Assembly (NCBI GenBank): GCA_041658565.1 | Contig: JBAZZY010000034.1 | Coordinates: 1 to 26,603, forward strand | Reading direction: 5' to 3' | Length of the DNA: 26,603 nt | From: Actinomycetota bacterium | GTDB taxonomy: Bacteria; Actinomycetota; AC-67 | Shown: positions 9,947 through 18,903 of the stretch, in pieces | Position numbering within the stretch: position 1 is the first letter of the stretch | Layout of the letters: each line of letters starts with the position of its first letter | Position numbers and translations under genes: made by a program | The notes under the pieces: generated by a model | The model's database searches: none | The model's input: only the letters and a program-made list of their open reading frames with translations | What the model was told of the DNA's origin: nothing

Positions 9947-11329
9947 TCAGATGGCGTTGAACACCCAGAGCGCTTGCGCGCCGGCCTTGAGCACGACGCG
10001 CGCGCCGGTTGTTCCCGACGGGATCTTGCCTTGGTCGGTGCCGATCTCCTGAGCGCAGGACAACACGACGGTTCCCTTGAGGAAGCAGACGTCCATGTCC
10101 GGAGTCACCGTACTCTGCACGGTGACCAGGGACGGCGACCCCGGCCCGAGTCCGTCCCAGGGTACGCCCGCGTCCGTCACTTGCTGCGGTGGAAGCGCGA
10201 AGACCCCCGAGACCGCGAAACGCCGCCCAGCGCACGTCGAGGAGATCGCAAAAGTCTTGGAGGTCGTGCCCTCCAACTCCTGTCCCCCGGCACCGACCGT
10301 CAGCACGCCGGTCGCGTACGCGCATCCGGCCACGAAGCGGTTGACCGGAGATCCGATGTTCCAGTGTGTGGCGAGGTAGCTGCCGGCCGTCGGATTCGGG
10401 TGGAAGTAGTCATCGTGTCCGCAGTCGAACCGCACGGTCGAACAACGGGTGTCGGAGTAGAGATCCCTCAGCGGGCCGTCGTCCGGGTAACACATCACGT
10501 CGAGGCCGTCGATGCAATGACCGCCTCCGGTGGTATTGGGAGCGCTCAACTGCACCGCGCCCATCGAGTGCGAACCCTCGTGCATGAATATCAGCGGTCC
10601 CGACCCGCCCGGGTCGTTCAAGCGCCGCCCGAACGCGACGGCATACTGAGCCCCAAGGTTATTGCCGTTCGACGCGGACGCGGAATCGTCCAGCACAATG
10701 GTGGCGATCCCTCCAAGGGCGCCTCTTGTGCCGTCGAACCACACCATGTACTTCGCGAACGGGTTCGAGTACCCCATCTCGCGCAATGACGCCATGATGC
10801 TGCCCAAGGTTGCATCAGCCTGCTTCATTGGAAGGCGCACTTCGGTCACCGAAACCTCGCCTCCCGAGCAGTAGACCCGGTACCGCAGCTTTCTGCCGAA
10901 TAACTTCGCCTCGTCGTTCAGTGCGCCGTTGGCGATCTCGATCATCTTGCGAATCTCGTACAGCAGCGACGAGTAGCGACTGGAAGTGTCATCGGCATGC
11001 GCGTAGATGACCCGCAAATGGAACTGAGTGCTCGGGGCCGTCGCGCAAGAAGGCTTCAGGGGGTCGGCATCCAGTTGCAAGGCCTGACGCGTCGGCAGGT
11101 AGTCGGGACCGCGCGTGAAGAACGTGGCTCCGTCCGGCATGCGAAGAGTCCACCCTCCGGGTGCCGGGCAAGACCACCCTTGTCCCGGAACGAACACCGG
11201 TCGCTCGCACGCGGCGCGCGGCGACGATGCGGCCCCGGCAGGAACTCCCGCGCTGGATGCCACGAGCACGGCAAACGCCGCGACGACACGGAGCCGCCGC
11301 CCGCGCACCAACCTGGCCTCGGACTTCAT
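9947..11329 (-). CDS. Secreted metzincin-like zinc metalloprotease
   Basis: This 460-aa protein has a signal peptide (basic SEARLVRGRRLR, hydrophobic VVAAFAVLVASSAG, likely cleavage near residue 34). The catalytic-type motif HEGSH (His250, Glu251, His254) is followed by Gly257 and, 25 residues on, by DVMCY with Met279, which looks like a Met-turn. The canonical third metzincin ligand position (260) is Gln; His271 or Asp274 in GGHCIDGLD may substitute. Many cysteines suggest disulfides in an extracellular enzyme. The C-terminal 120 residues look like a beta-rich accessory domain. The start is the ATG at 11329, with GAGG about 9 nt upstream and a good signal peptide; an earlier ATG at 11362 lacks both. 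It sits between comEC and holA, an unusual place. The substrate is unknown. Confidence 0.75.
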   Translation of the reverse strand: MKSEARLVRGRRLRVVAAFAVLVASSAGVPAGAASSPRAACERPVFVPGQGWSCPAPGGWTLRMPDGATFFTRGPDYLPTRQALQLDADPLKPSCATAPSTQFHLRVIYAHADDTSSRYSSLLYEIRKMIEIANGALNDEAKLFGRKLRYRVYCSGGEVSVTEVRLPMKQADATLGSIMASLREMGYSNPFAKYMVWFDGTRGALGGIATIVLDDSASASNGNNLGAQYAVAFGRRLNDPGGSGPLIFMHEGSHSMGAVQLSAPNTTGGGHCIDGLDVMCYPDDGPLRDLYSDTRCSTVRFDCGHDDYFHPNPTAGSYLATHWNIGSPVNRFVAGCAYATGVLTVGAGGQELEGTTSKTFAISSTCAGRRFAVSGVFALPPQQVTDAGVPWDGLGPGSPSLVTVQSTVTPDMDVCFLKGTVVLSCAQEIGTDQGKIPSGTTGARVVLKAGAQALWVFNAI

Positions 11330-11423
11330 CAGGGCAACCTCACCTGCTTCATTCTGCCTCAAGGTGCCCCTCGCCTGTCCTGAAGGTTCCTTCTTTGCCG
11401 CATCGCGGTGGTGTGCGCCCTGC

Positions 11424-13754
11424 TCAGGCGGCCTTTTCGACCGAATGCTCCGCGCGCACGTCGATCCCCCCAGCCCCGTCGAGGGCCACTCGGACGGTTC
11501 CGGATCGGTCCGAGCGCAGAACCCGCATGCTCGAAACGGCCGCCAGCGCCGCCTGCGTCGGATGGCCGAAGCGGTTCCGGCCGACCGAAATCAGCGCGAT
11601 GCGCGCGCCGGTGGCCGCGTAGAACTCCGGGAGCATGTAGGCCGACCCGTGGTGCGCGACCTTCACGACGCCCGCCCGAAGATGCTCGGGCCGTTCAAGC
11701 AGTCCCTCCTGAGCCTCTTCCTGTACGTCTCCCGTCAAAAGCACCGCGTCGGAGCCGTAGCGGACGCGCATCACGATCGAGTTGTTGTTGGGATCCGATG
11801 CGGTGTCTCGCAACAGCGGATCGGGTGGCCAAAGCACCTCGATCGTCGCCGGACCAAGCGCATAGGTCGCGCCCGCCGATGCGCGCGCGCGCGCAATCCC
11901 GCGGCGATCCAGAGCTTGCACGAACTCCGAATAGCGCGACTGCGACTCTTCCAAGAAAGGATCGAGCGCGCGCCCGATGGGCATTCGCTCGGCGACGGCC
12001 ACAAGTCCATCGACATGATCTGCGTGTGGGTGCGTAACCACGAGCAAGTCGATCCGATACGTGTTCTGCGCGCGCAAAGCCTTCAGGAGAACGGCTTCGT
12101 CGGGGCCACCGTCGACCAGCATCGTTGCGCCTCCCGGCGCTCGCACCAGGAGCGCGTCCCCTTGCCCCACGTCGAGCATCGTCACGACGAGCCCCGTCGG
12201 CGGCGGCGGAGCGAGCGCGCGCGCCCACACTCCCCCGGTTGCCGCGAGCGCAAGCGCGAGCACGATCGGCGCCGCTCGTCGAGGGCGCCACCCGCGCGCC
12301 ACGGCAACGGCGAGCGCGACGAGCATGAGGACAACCACGATGCCGGGAACTCCCCCGGGAACGTCCACCGACGCCAACGGAAGTTGGGCCAGCGCGTGCG
12401 CCACCCAACGCATCCACGCCAGCGCCGGCCATGCCGCGATCGACAGGCGCCCCAAAGGGCTCCAGGCCGCGGCTGCGGCCGCGGCGAGCATCCCGATGAC
12501 CGTCGCCGGCGCCACCGCGGGACCGGCGGCAACATTCGCGGCCACCGCGATCAGAGACACCTGCTGGAAACGAAGCGCGATCAGAGGCCCGACTGCGATC
12601 TGCGCGCCGATCGTGACGGCGGCGGCGCGCGCCACGTTCCCCGGCGGCAGCATTGCCGACACTCGCGGCTCGAAAGCCAAGATCCCCCAGGTTGCCAGCG
12701 TCGACAGCTGGAACCCCGGGGAGTGAAGCAAGAACGGGTCATACACAAGACACGCGAACACCGTCACGGCGAGCGCAGCCATCGCCTCGCGACGGGCTCC
12801 GACCGCGACACCCGCCAGCGCGACCGCCGTCATGACACCGGCGCGCAAGACGCTCGGCTCAAAACGAGCAACCGCCATGAAGCCGAGCGAACACAGCGCC
12901 ATCGCAACCACACCGGTGCGGCGCCCCGCGCCGACCACACGCAGCGCCAGCCCGACTGCCGCCAACACCATCGCGAGGTTCGCACCGCTGACGGCAACCA
13001 GATGAGACAGCCCGGCCGTGCGGAAGTCGAGATCGATGTCGGGATCCAAAGCTGTGGTGTCTCCGATCGTGATGCCGAGCAAGAGTCCAGCGTCTCGCGG
13101 CGGCAGGTGCGAAGCCGCGCTGCGCACCGCCGCGCGGCCGGCGCGCGCCACGACCGCGAGCGGCCCCGAAGACCTCCCGATCACCTCGAGGTCCGCAGGA
13201 CCCGCCATCGCGCGCGCGCCGGCGCCCGAGCGCCACAGGCGCAGCGCCGCCGCGCGGCCATCCGCATCGAGATCGGCGAAGAACACCGGGCGCAAGCGCG
13301 CATCGACGCGCACGAGATCGCCCGCCTCCGGCGCGCGCGCCGGAGGCGGGCGCACGCTTACCCACGCGCGCTCGCGAAGCCGCACCGGCCGGCCGTCCAG
13401 TTCGGCTTCGCGCACCCCCAACAAGAACGCGATCCCGTCACCGGAGCGGCGCGCGTCCGTCAGGACTTCGCCGCGCAGTAGCCCGTCGGCTCGCGCGCGC
13501 GAAGCGCGCGCGAGCTCCCCGCCGGCCACCGAAGAAAGGCGCCAGGAAGTCAAAGCGAACCCAAGCGCGGCGGCCGCGACCAACAGCACCCCTGCGCGAC
13601 GTGGCGCGATGATCGCAAGCATCAATGCAACGGCAGCGATTCCGCCCGCGACCGCGGCACCCGTCCCCGCGCGCTCGGCGGCGAGCGTCCCGCACGCGAA
13701 CCCGCCGGCAAGCGCCAGCGCGCGCCAGGCCTGGACCGAGCCCAAGTCGCGCAC
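11424..13754 (-). CDS. comEC: DNA internalisation protein ComEC/Rec2
   Basis: This 776-aa polytopic membrane protein forms the DNA-uptake channel in natural transformation. Order of parts: N-terminal hydrophobic segments and an extracytoplasmic region (about 1-220); the Competence domain with GLSHLVAVSGANLAMV near 246-262 and several membrane helices to about 510; then a metallo-beta-lactamase domain from about 522. That domain holds LDVGQGDALLV, the metal motif THPHADHVDGL (HPHADH at 575-580), LLTGDV and VKVAHHGS. The nuclease-like metal site looks complete, so the protein appears functional and full-length. It starts with GTG at 13754, one nucleotide after the comEA stop (TGA-C-GTG), implying coupled translation. 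Confidence 0.95.
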   Translation of the reverse strand: MRDLGSVQAWRALALAGGFACGTLAAERAGTGAAVAGGIAAVALMLAIIAPRRAGVLLVAAAALGFALTSWRLSSVAGGELARASRARADGLLRGEVLTDARRSGDGIAFLLGVREAELDGRPVRLRERAWVSVRPPPARAPEAGDLVRVDARLRPVFFADLDADGRAAALRLWRSGAGARAMAGPADLEVIGRSSGPLAVVARAGRAAVRSAASHLPPRDAGLLLGITIGDTTALDPDIDLDFRTAGLSHLVAVSGANLAMVLAAVGLALRVVGAGRRTGVVAMALCSLGFMAVARFEPSVLRAGVMTAVALAGVAVGARREAMAALAVTVFACLVYDPFLLHSPGFQLSTLATWGILAFEPRVSAMLPPGNVARAAAVTIGAQIAVGPLIALRFQQVSLIAVAANVAAGPAVAPATVIGMLAAAAAAAWSPLGRLSIAAWPALAWMRWVAHALAQLPLASVDVPGGVPGIVVVLMLVALAVAVARGWRPRRAAPIVLALALAATGGVWARALAPPPPTGLVVTMLDVGQGDALLVRAPGGATMLVDGGPDEAVLLKALRAQNTYRIDLLVVTHPHADHVDGLVAVAERMPIGRALDPFLEESQSRYSEFVQALDRRGIARARASAGATYALGPATIEVLWPPDPLLRDTASDPNNNSIVMRVRYGSDAVLLTGDVQEEAQEGLLERPEHLRAGVVKVAHHGSAYMLPEFYAATGARIALISVGRNRFGHPTQAALAAVSSMRVLRSDRSGTVRVALDGAGGIDVRAEHSVEKAA

Positions 13755-13755
13755 G

Positions 13756-14397
13756 TCACACCGTCACGTACGGCTCGATGGACTCGAACTTCTTCGGGCC
13801 GATTCCGGAGACCTTCATTAAGTCGCGCACGCTTCGAAACTGGCCGTGCTGCTCGCGGTACGCCACGATCCGCTCGGCGAGCACTTGGCCGATTCCGGGC
13901 AGCGCCTCCAACTCGCGCGCGCCCGCGCTGTTGATGTTTACCTTTGCGCCCTGCCCCGCCGAGCCGCCGCCGGTCGCGGCAGCCGGGGGCGCTTCCCCGC
14001 GCTTGGGAACGACGACTTGCTCGCCGTCGACAAGTTTTCGCGCGAGATTCACCGCTGCGCGATCGGCTCCGCGCACGAATCCACCGGCAGCGCGGACCGC
14101 ATCGAACACGCGCGCGCCCTCGGCGAAGCGATACACCCCGGGGTGCTTCACGGCACCGACGACGTGGACCCACATGCGCGCGGCCGGAGTCTCCGAGGCC
14201 TGAGGCAACGCGGCAACCGGCGCGGGAGCCATCGCTGCGGCCGGGCGCGCGCGGACGTACGCCAGACCGGCGCCGCCCAAGATCAACAATCCAAGGATGC
14301 CGAGTGCGACTACCTCACGCGGATGGAAACGCAGACGATCAAGAAGCCCGCGCGCTACCGCGCCGGGCACATTCTCAGGCTGTTCGCTCGTGGACAC
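13756..14397 (-). CDS. comEA: Competence DNA receptor ComEA
   Basis: This 213-aa membrane-anchored DNA-binding protein hands DNA to ComEC. It has a short cytoplasmic N-terminus, one membrane helix (about 29-49), a Pro/Ala linker, an SLBB domain (about 75-131, VHVVGAVKHPGVYRF) and a C-terminal helix-hairpin-helix pair (152-212, VNINSAGARELEALPGIG and VSGIGPKKFESI). Length and architecture are normal for Gram-positive ComEA. The start is GTG at 14397; no strong Shine-Dalgarno is visible and it follows the nrfD-type gene after 120 bp. It is followed at once by comEC, the standard competence pair. Confidence 0.94.
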   Translation of the reverse strand: MSTSEQPENVPGAVARGLLDRLRFHPREVVALGILGLLILGGAGLAYVRARPAAAMAPAPVAALPQASETPAARMWVHVVGAVKHPGVYRFAEGARVFDAVRAAGGFVRGADRAAVNLARKLVDGEQVVVPKRGEAPPAAATGGGSAGQGAKVNINSAGARELEALPGIGQVLAERIVAYREQHGQFRSVRDLMKVSGIGPKKFESIEPYVTV

Positions 14398-14517
14398 CTC
14401 GCGACACCGGGCCGGTGGAAGGCAACCCGACGCTAGCCGCGCGCCGATAACGACGCACGAAGCGGCAAAGCGAGCGGCACGCCGCGAACGCGACGCCCTG
14501 CTCGTTCCTTGCCCCGC

Positions 14518-15696
14518 TCAGCGCTCTTGGTGCGGAATGACGAGCTTGCGCACGCCGATGGTGATGACGGTGCCGATGAAGGCGAACAGCCCGATCAAAA
14601 TGCCGAACTCGATCACCGACGGAATGTAGATCTGGTCGGCTCGGAAGGACTGACCCGGCCGTCCGCCCGGAATCCCCGGCGCCAAACCAACCAAAGGTTC
14701 GAACATCGAGGACATCAAGATGTTGATCCGCTTGAGGAACACCCCTCCGACGGCCAACGCCGATGCTGCCACGACCCAGCCGCGACGGACCCGCAGGCTG
14801 TTCCGCGAGAAGATCAGGAACGGCACGATCACACCGAACGCCACCTCGGACCAGAACACAGGAGCCAGCCGCCCGAAGAGGATGACGTTCAATTGGTCGA
14901 CGTGATCGGGAACCCCGGATGCGTACGAGGTAAGCACCTCGGCGAACAACAGGAATGCGTCCACAGCGATGAACCACAGCATCAGCTTCGCCAGGTCGGC
15001 AAACGACCGCTCCGGCGGAGCGAAGTCGGTCTTCCTTTCGGCTATGTGCGCGACGATGATCAGCAACGCCGTGCCCGACACCAACGCGGAAGAGATGAAC
15101 AGCGGCGCCATCAACGCGGTGTTCCAGAACGGCCGAGCCACCAACAAACCGAAGATCCACGCAGTCACGGAGTGAACAAGCACCGCCACGGGCAATGTGA
15201 TGACCGCCATCTTCTTCATCGCATCGTGCATGGGGCGCGCGCGCGTGAGTAGCCAAAGGTCAATCCCGGCGATCGACAAGTACATCGTGATGACGATCAC
15301 GTCCCAGACCAGAGGCGACGTCGGGTTCGGTTGCGTGAAGATCTTCCACGCGTACTGCGGTCGACCCAGGTCCGGCACGATCGAGATCGCGGCCGCCGCA
15401 ATAGCTGTGGCCGACACCAGCACCGCCAGCCGGCTCAGATGTTCGAAGCGTTTCGTGCCCACCAGTTCGGCGCCGGCGACCACGATCAGGCCCCCGGCCG
15501 ATACTCCAACCAGGAACATGAAGGTGATGATGTACATCCCCCACGAAACAGTGTTTGACAGGCCGGTGACACCCAGGCCCACGTTCCACTGATACAAGAA
15601 CGAGCCGAGCCCGATCACCAATCCCACAGCAAGGATTCCATGCCAGACCTTGCCCGAGCCTCTGCGGATGTCCCGCGTTTCGACAACCGCGCTCAT
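14518..15696 (-). CDS. NrfD/PsrC-type quinone-interacting membrane anchor of a molybdoenzyme
   Basis: This 392-aa integral membrane protein has about ten hydrophobic segments, with family-typical stretches SWGMYIITFMFLVGVSAGG, PTSPLVWDV and FWSEVAFGVIVPFLIF. NrfD-family subunits exchange electrons with membrane quinols without heme. Its ATG overlaps the stop of the ferredoxin gene as ATGA, so it is the third subunit of the molybdoenzyme complex encoded just upstream. The C-terminus ends at the TGA at 14518, followed by a 120-bp gap before comEA. It is the only membrane subunit gene in the operon, so it anchors the complex. Confidence 0.9.
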   Translation of the reverse strand: MSAVVETRDIRRGSGKVWHGILAVGLVIGLGSFLYQWNVGLGVTGLSNTVSWGMYIITFMFLVGVSAGGLIVVAGAELVGTKRFEHLSRLAVLVSATAIAAAAISIVPDLGRPQYAWKIFTQPNPTSPLVWDVIVITMYLSIAGIDLWLLTRARPMHDAMKKMAVITLPVAVLVHSVTAWIFGLLVARPFWNTALMAPLFISSALVSGTALLIIVAHIAERKTDFAPPERSFADLAKLMLWFIAVDAFLLFAEVLTSYASGVPDHVDQLNVILFGRLAPVFWSEVAFGVIVPFLIFSRNSLRVRRGWVVAASALAVGGVFLKRINILMSSMFEPLVGLAPGIPGGRPGQSFRADQIYIPSVIEFGILIGLFAFIGTVITIGVRKLVIPHQER

Positions 15697-16415
15697 AGCG
15701 ATCGCCTCCGCCGCGGCTGCAGATAGGTGACCTTCGGTTTGGTTCCCTTGTCCTCCAGCATGTGGTCGCCACCCCGGTCATTGATGAGTCGCACCAACCG
15801 GCTATCGTCATCGTTTAGATCACCGAAAATGCGCGCCTGGGCCGGACACGACCAGACGCAGGACGGCACTTGGCCTTCCTTCAGGCGATGAACGCAGAAC
15901 GTGCACTTCTCAACCGTTCCCACCGGACGCGGCTCTACCATCCCGTGATCGAATTCGGGCGCGCGCTCGGGCTCTCCCCAGTTGAAGACTCGAACGCCGT
16001 ACGGACACGCAGCCATGCAATACCGGCAACCAATGCAGTCCTTTGCGTTGACGAGCACTACGCCTTCGGGGTCGGTGAAGGTTGCCGACGTCGGGCACAC
16101 CTTCGCGCATGGGGCGTCCTCGCAGTGCTGACACGCGAGAGGCACCCAAGACATCTCCATCCCGCCGTGTTCGCCGGCACGCGGCGTGTCCAGATCATCA
16201 CCTGATGTGAGAATCCGGTTCCACCACATGCCGAGCGGCACGTCGTTCTCGGACTTGCAGATCACGGCGCAGGACCAGCAGCCGACACACCGTTCGGTAT
16301 CGACTGCCATCCCCCACTTCGGGTGCTCGCTCGTCTTGCCTATTGCGCCGTATGCGCGGGATGCCTCGGGAAGGGCTTCGATCGGGGAGACTTTCGTCGT
16401 GTTGTCAGTTGACAC
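15693..16415 (-). CDS. Four-cluster ferredoxin-type electron-transfer subunit (DmsB/NrfC/PsrB-like)
   Basis: This 240-aa iron-sulfur protein has sixteen cysteines in four groups: C43/46/49/53, C95/98/103/107, C127/130/133/137 and C171/174/186/190, predicting four cubane clusters. It would carry electrons between the molybdopterin subunit and the NrfD anchor. It has no signal peptide, so it is expected to be co-exported with the TAT-bearing catalytic subunit. The start is GTG at 16415 (GTGTCAACTGA), overlapping the catalytic-subunit stop by 11 bp; its own stop overlaps the next gene by 4 bp. The C-terminus is basic (QPRRRRSL), close to the membrane partner. Confidence 0.93.
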   Translation of the reverse strand: MSTDNTTKVSPIEALPEASRAYGAIGKTSEHPKWGMAVDTERCVGCWSCAVICKSENDVPLGMWWNRILTSGDDLDTPRAGEHGGMEMSWVPLACQHCEDAPCAKVCPTSATFTDPEGVVLVNAKDCIGCRYCMAACPYGVRVFNWGEPERAPEFDHGMVEPRPVGTVEKCTFCVHRLKEGQVPSCVWSCPAQARIFGDLNDDDSRLVRLINDRGGDHMLEDKGTKPKVTYLQPRRRRSL

Positions 16416-18903
16416 GGCGCACCTCGCAGCGGCAGTCCTTCCACCCCGTGGACGGGGCCCACATGTTCGGGACGTAGTGGATCTCGTGAATCGGGTTGAT
16501 CGCCGAGGATGTCAACTCGTTGACTCCCTTGCCGGACTTGAAGAAGCGATACCACCAGCCCTCGGGCAACGTGGCCGAGCCCCGCCGCGCCGACTCGCTC
16601 ACGTGCGCCCAGGCCTGCAGCCTCCCACGCGTGTTGAAGACCTCGATCTCGTCGCCCTCGCCGATTCCTCGCTCCGCAGCGTCCTTTGGATTCAGCAGAA
16701 CCTTCGGTTTGCCCCCGTGGATCTCGATGAGCCACGGAGTGTTCGCGTAGCTGGAGTGAATGCGCCACTTCGAGTGCGGCGACAGAAGTGTGATCGGGTA
16801 CTCCTTGGGGTCGTGCACCTCGTCGTCAAACGGCGGCTTGTAGGTGACGACGGTCTCGCCGAACTCCTGGAACCGATCTTCGTCCTTGTACAACTCGATA
16901 CGACCGGTCGGAACGAACTCTTGCGTCTTTTCGATCGGTGTCGGCAGCGACGGCGGTGGGAAGGGAGTCAGGTTCTCGATCTGGTCCTGGAAAGCAACCT
17001 CCGGGTCCGGGACGTTCAGCCGTACCGGACCCTTCTCGAGTTGCTCCAGGGTGATCCCTTCGGCGGGGCCGCCTCCGGCGAGGATCATGCGAATCGCATC
17101 GTCCTCGTCCACTTCGAAGTACTTCTTTGCCTTGTCGGGCGCGATGCGGCGCACCAACTCGCGCCAGATCCACAACTCCGACTTCGACTCCCCGACCGGT
17201 TCGATCGCCGGCTGCTGCAACTGCAAGAACGGATGCAACGGAGTTGCCGTCAAGTCCTTCTTCTCGTACCAGGTCGTCGCCGGCAGAACGACGTCCGCGT
17301 AGCGCGCGGTGTCCGTCATCTGAGGATCGACGACAACGAATAGATCCAGCGCATCGATCCGCTCATAGACCTTGTTGAGGTCGGGAGACTGCACGAGGAA
17401 GTTCGAGAAGGTGCAGAACAGCGCCTTGAAGCCGTTCTTCGGGTATGGCACAGACGGGTGCATGGTTTCGGTCTTGCCGTGAACGAAGTAACTCGTCGCG
17501 ACGATCTTGGCCTTTTCTCCGCCGGGGTTGAACCACTCGGCCGGCTTCACGCGAACCTTGTACTGACCCACGTACACCGAGAACCCAGACCCCGAACGTC
17601 CGATGTTGCCGGTTACCACTGCAAGCAATGCGTATGCGCGCCCCGTGAGGTCGCCGTGATACCAGTGGTTGGCGCCCGCGCCCATCAGGATCGCGGCCGG
17701 CGACTCAGTCGCGTACGCGCGCGCCACCTTCTCGATCATCTCGGCGGGTACGCCCGAGACGCTCTGCGCGCGCTCGGGCGTCCACTTCTTGACCTCTGCT
17801 TGCACGAATGCGAACCCAGGCGACGCAGTGACGGTCCTGCCGTCCTTGAGCCGAACCTCGAACTTGCCGTCGAGCGCAGCATCGACGTGCGCAGGAAGCC
17901 CCAGCTTCTCTGTGCCCACCGAAACCGGCGCGTTCGTCCGGCGATCCCACACGAGATAGCGCCTCGCTTTTCCGGACGCTAAAACATCGCTCTCGAGCAA
18001 CCTTTTGCCGTTGTCGGTGCGAACCAGCAACGGCGCGTCGGTGTAGGTGCGAAGGAAGGCCTCATCGTGCAGGTTCTCCTTGAGGATCACGTGCGTCATA
18101 CCGAGCGCGAAGGCCGCATCGGTTCCCGGTTTGATCTGGAGCCACGAGTCGGCCTTCGATGCCGTCGCCGAGTAGACCGGGTCAACGACGACGAGGCGCG
18201 CGCCTCGCTCGGCCGCATCGAAAATGAAGTGCACGTCCGGGATTCGCGTCTCCAGGGGGTTGGCGCCAACGATGAGAAGGAACCGCGCGTTCGCCCAGTC
18301 CTTCGCCTCGTGCTCCGCGTTCTGCACGCCGAACGTGATCGGCATCCCCATCGGGAGGTCGCCGTTGAAGCAGAAGCTCGTCCCGTGTGTCATGCCCAGC
18401 AGCGAGCACGCGCGGTAGTTGGCCCCCTTGTGGACGTAGCCCGAACCCGGAACCTGACCAAAGACGTGGATCGAGTCCCAACCGTGCTTGTCTCCAACCT
18501 TCGTCAGTTCCGCCGCGATGTGATCCAGGACTTCGTCCCAACTCGCTTCGCGGAACTCGCCGGAGCCGCGCTCTCCCGTGCGGATGAGTGGCTTCTGAAT
18601 TCGGTCGGCACCGTAGATGTTCTGGAAGAAGGACAACCCCTTCATGCATCCGCGAGGGCTATAGACGGGGTCAGGGTAGTCGGCTGCCTGCTGAATCTTG
18701 ACGATCTTACCGTCGCGCACGAACGCGAGTTGTCCGCAGGAACCGGTGCAGTTCGGCGAACACGTGGTGCGCACGACCTTGTCGACCGGCAGGGATGGAT
18801 CGGGGTCGTACCCGACCTCGGGACCGAACGCGACGCGCGCGCCGACGGCTGCCGCTCCCACCACGGCACCGCCCTTGAGGAACTGCCTTCGATCTACCGT
18901 CAT
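16405..18903 (-). CDS. Molybdopterin (bis-MGD) oxidoreductase catalytic subunit, type II DMSO-reductase-like
   Basis: This 832-aa periplasmic enzyme begins with a twin-arginine signal (DRRQFLK, residues 4-10, then GGAVVGAAAVGA). The N-terminal FeS motif is C48-x3-C52-x3-C56-x29-C86 within CSPNCTGSCGQ and PRGCMKG; NCTGSC resembles NarG/SerA-like type II enzymes. Asp182 in NGDLPMGMPITFGVQ is the likely molybdenum ligand, as in type II members. ANPLETRIPDVHF and DPQMTDTARYADVVLPATTWYEK are typical of the superfamily. The C-terminal pterin-binding domain (about 690-820) has HSKWRIHSSYAN. The start is ATG 18903, with GAGGGG upstream; it shares one base with the stop of the small TAT gene (TGATG). 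Substrate (oxyanion, sulfur compound or other) and direction cannot be assigned. Confidence 0.88.
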   Translation of the reverse strand: MTVDRRQFLKGGAVVGAAAVGARVAFGPEVGYDPDPSLPVDKVVRTTCSPNCTGSCGQLAFVRDGKIVKIQQAADYPDPVYSPRGCMKGLSFFQNIYGADRIQKPLIRTGERGSGEFREASWDEVLDHIAAELTKVGDKHGWDSIHVFGQVPGSGYVHKGANYRACSLLGMTHGTSFCFNGDLPMGMPITFGVQNAEHEAKDWANARFLLIVGANPLETRIPDVHFIFDAAERGARLVVVDPVYSATASKADSWLQIKPGTDAAFALGMTHVILKENLHDEAFLRTYTDAPLLVRTDNGKRLLESDVLASGKARRYLVWDRRTNAPVSVGTEKLGLPAHVDAALDGKFEVRLKDGRTVTASPGFAFVQAEVKKWTPERAQSVSGVPAEMIEKVARAYATESPAAILMGAGANHWYHGDLTGRAYALLAVVTGNIGRSGSGFSVYVGQYKVRVKPAEWFNPGGEKAKIVATSYFVHGKTETMHPSVPYPKNGFKALFCTFSNFLVQSPDLNKVYERIDALDLFVVVDPQMTDTARYADVVLPATTWYEKKDLTATPLHPFLQLQQPAIEPVGESKSELWIWRELVRRIAPDKAKKYFEVDEDDAIRMILAGGGPAEGITLEQLEKGPVRLNVPDPEVAFQDQIENLTPFPPPSLPTPIEKTQEFVPTGRIELYKDEDRFQEFGETVVTYKPPFDDEVHDPKEYPITLLSPHSKWRIHSSYANTPWLIEIHGGKPKVLLNPKDAAERGIGEGDEIEVFNTRGRLQAWAHVSESARRGSATLPEGWWYRFFKSGKGVNELTSSAINPIHEIHYVPNMWAPSTGWKDCRCEVRRVN

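Noticed and set aside
11115..13481. Very long plus-strand open frame opposite comEC
   Set aside because: It is the antisense shadow of GC-rich comEC codons; the translation is Arg/His-rich low complexity with no domain, while the minus strand has clear ComEC motifs.
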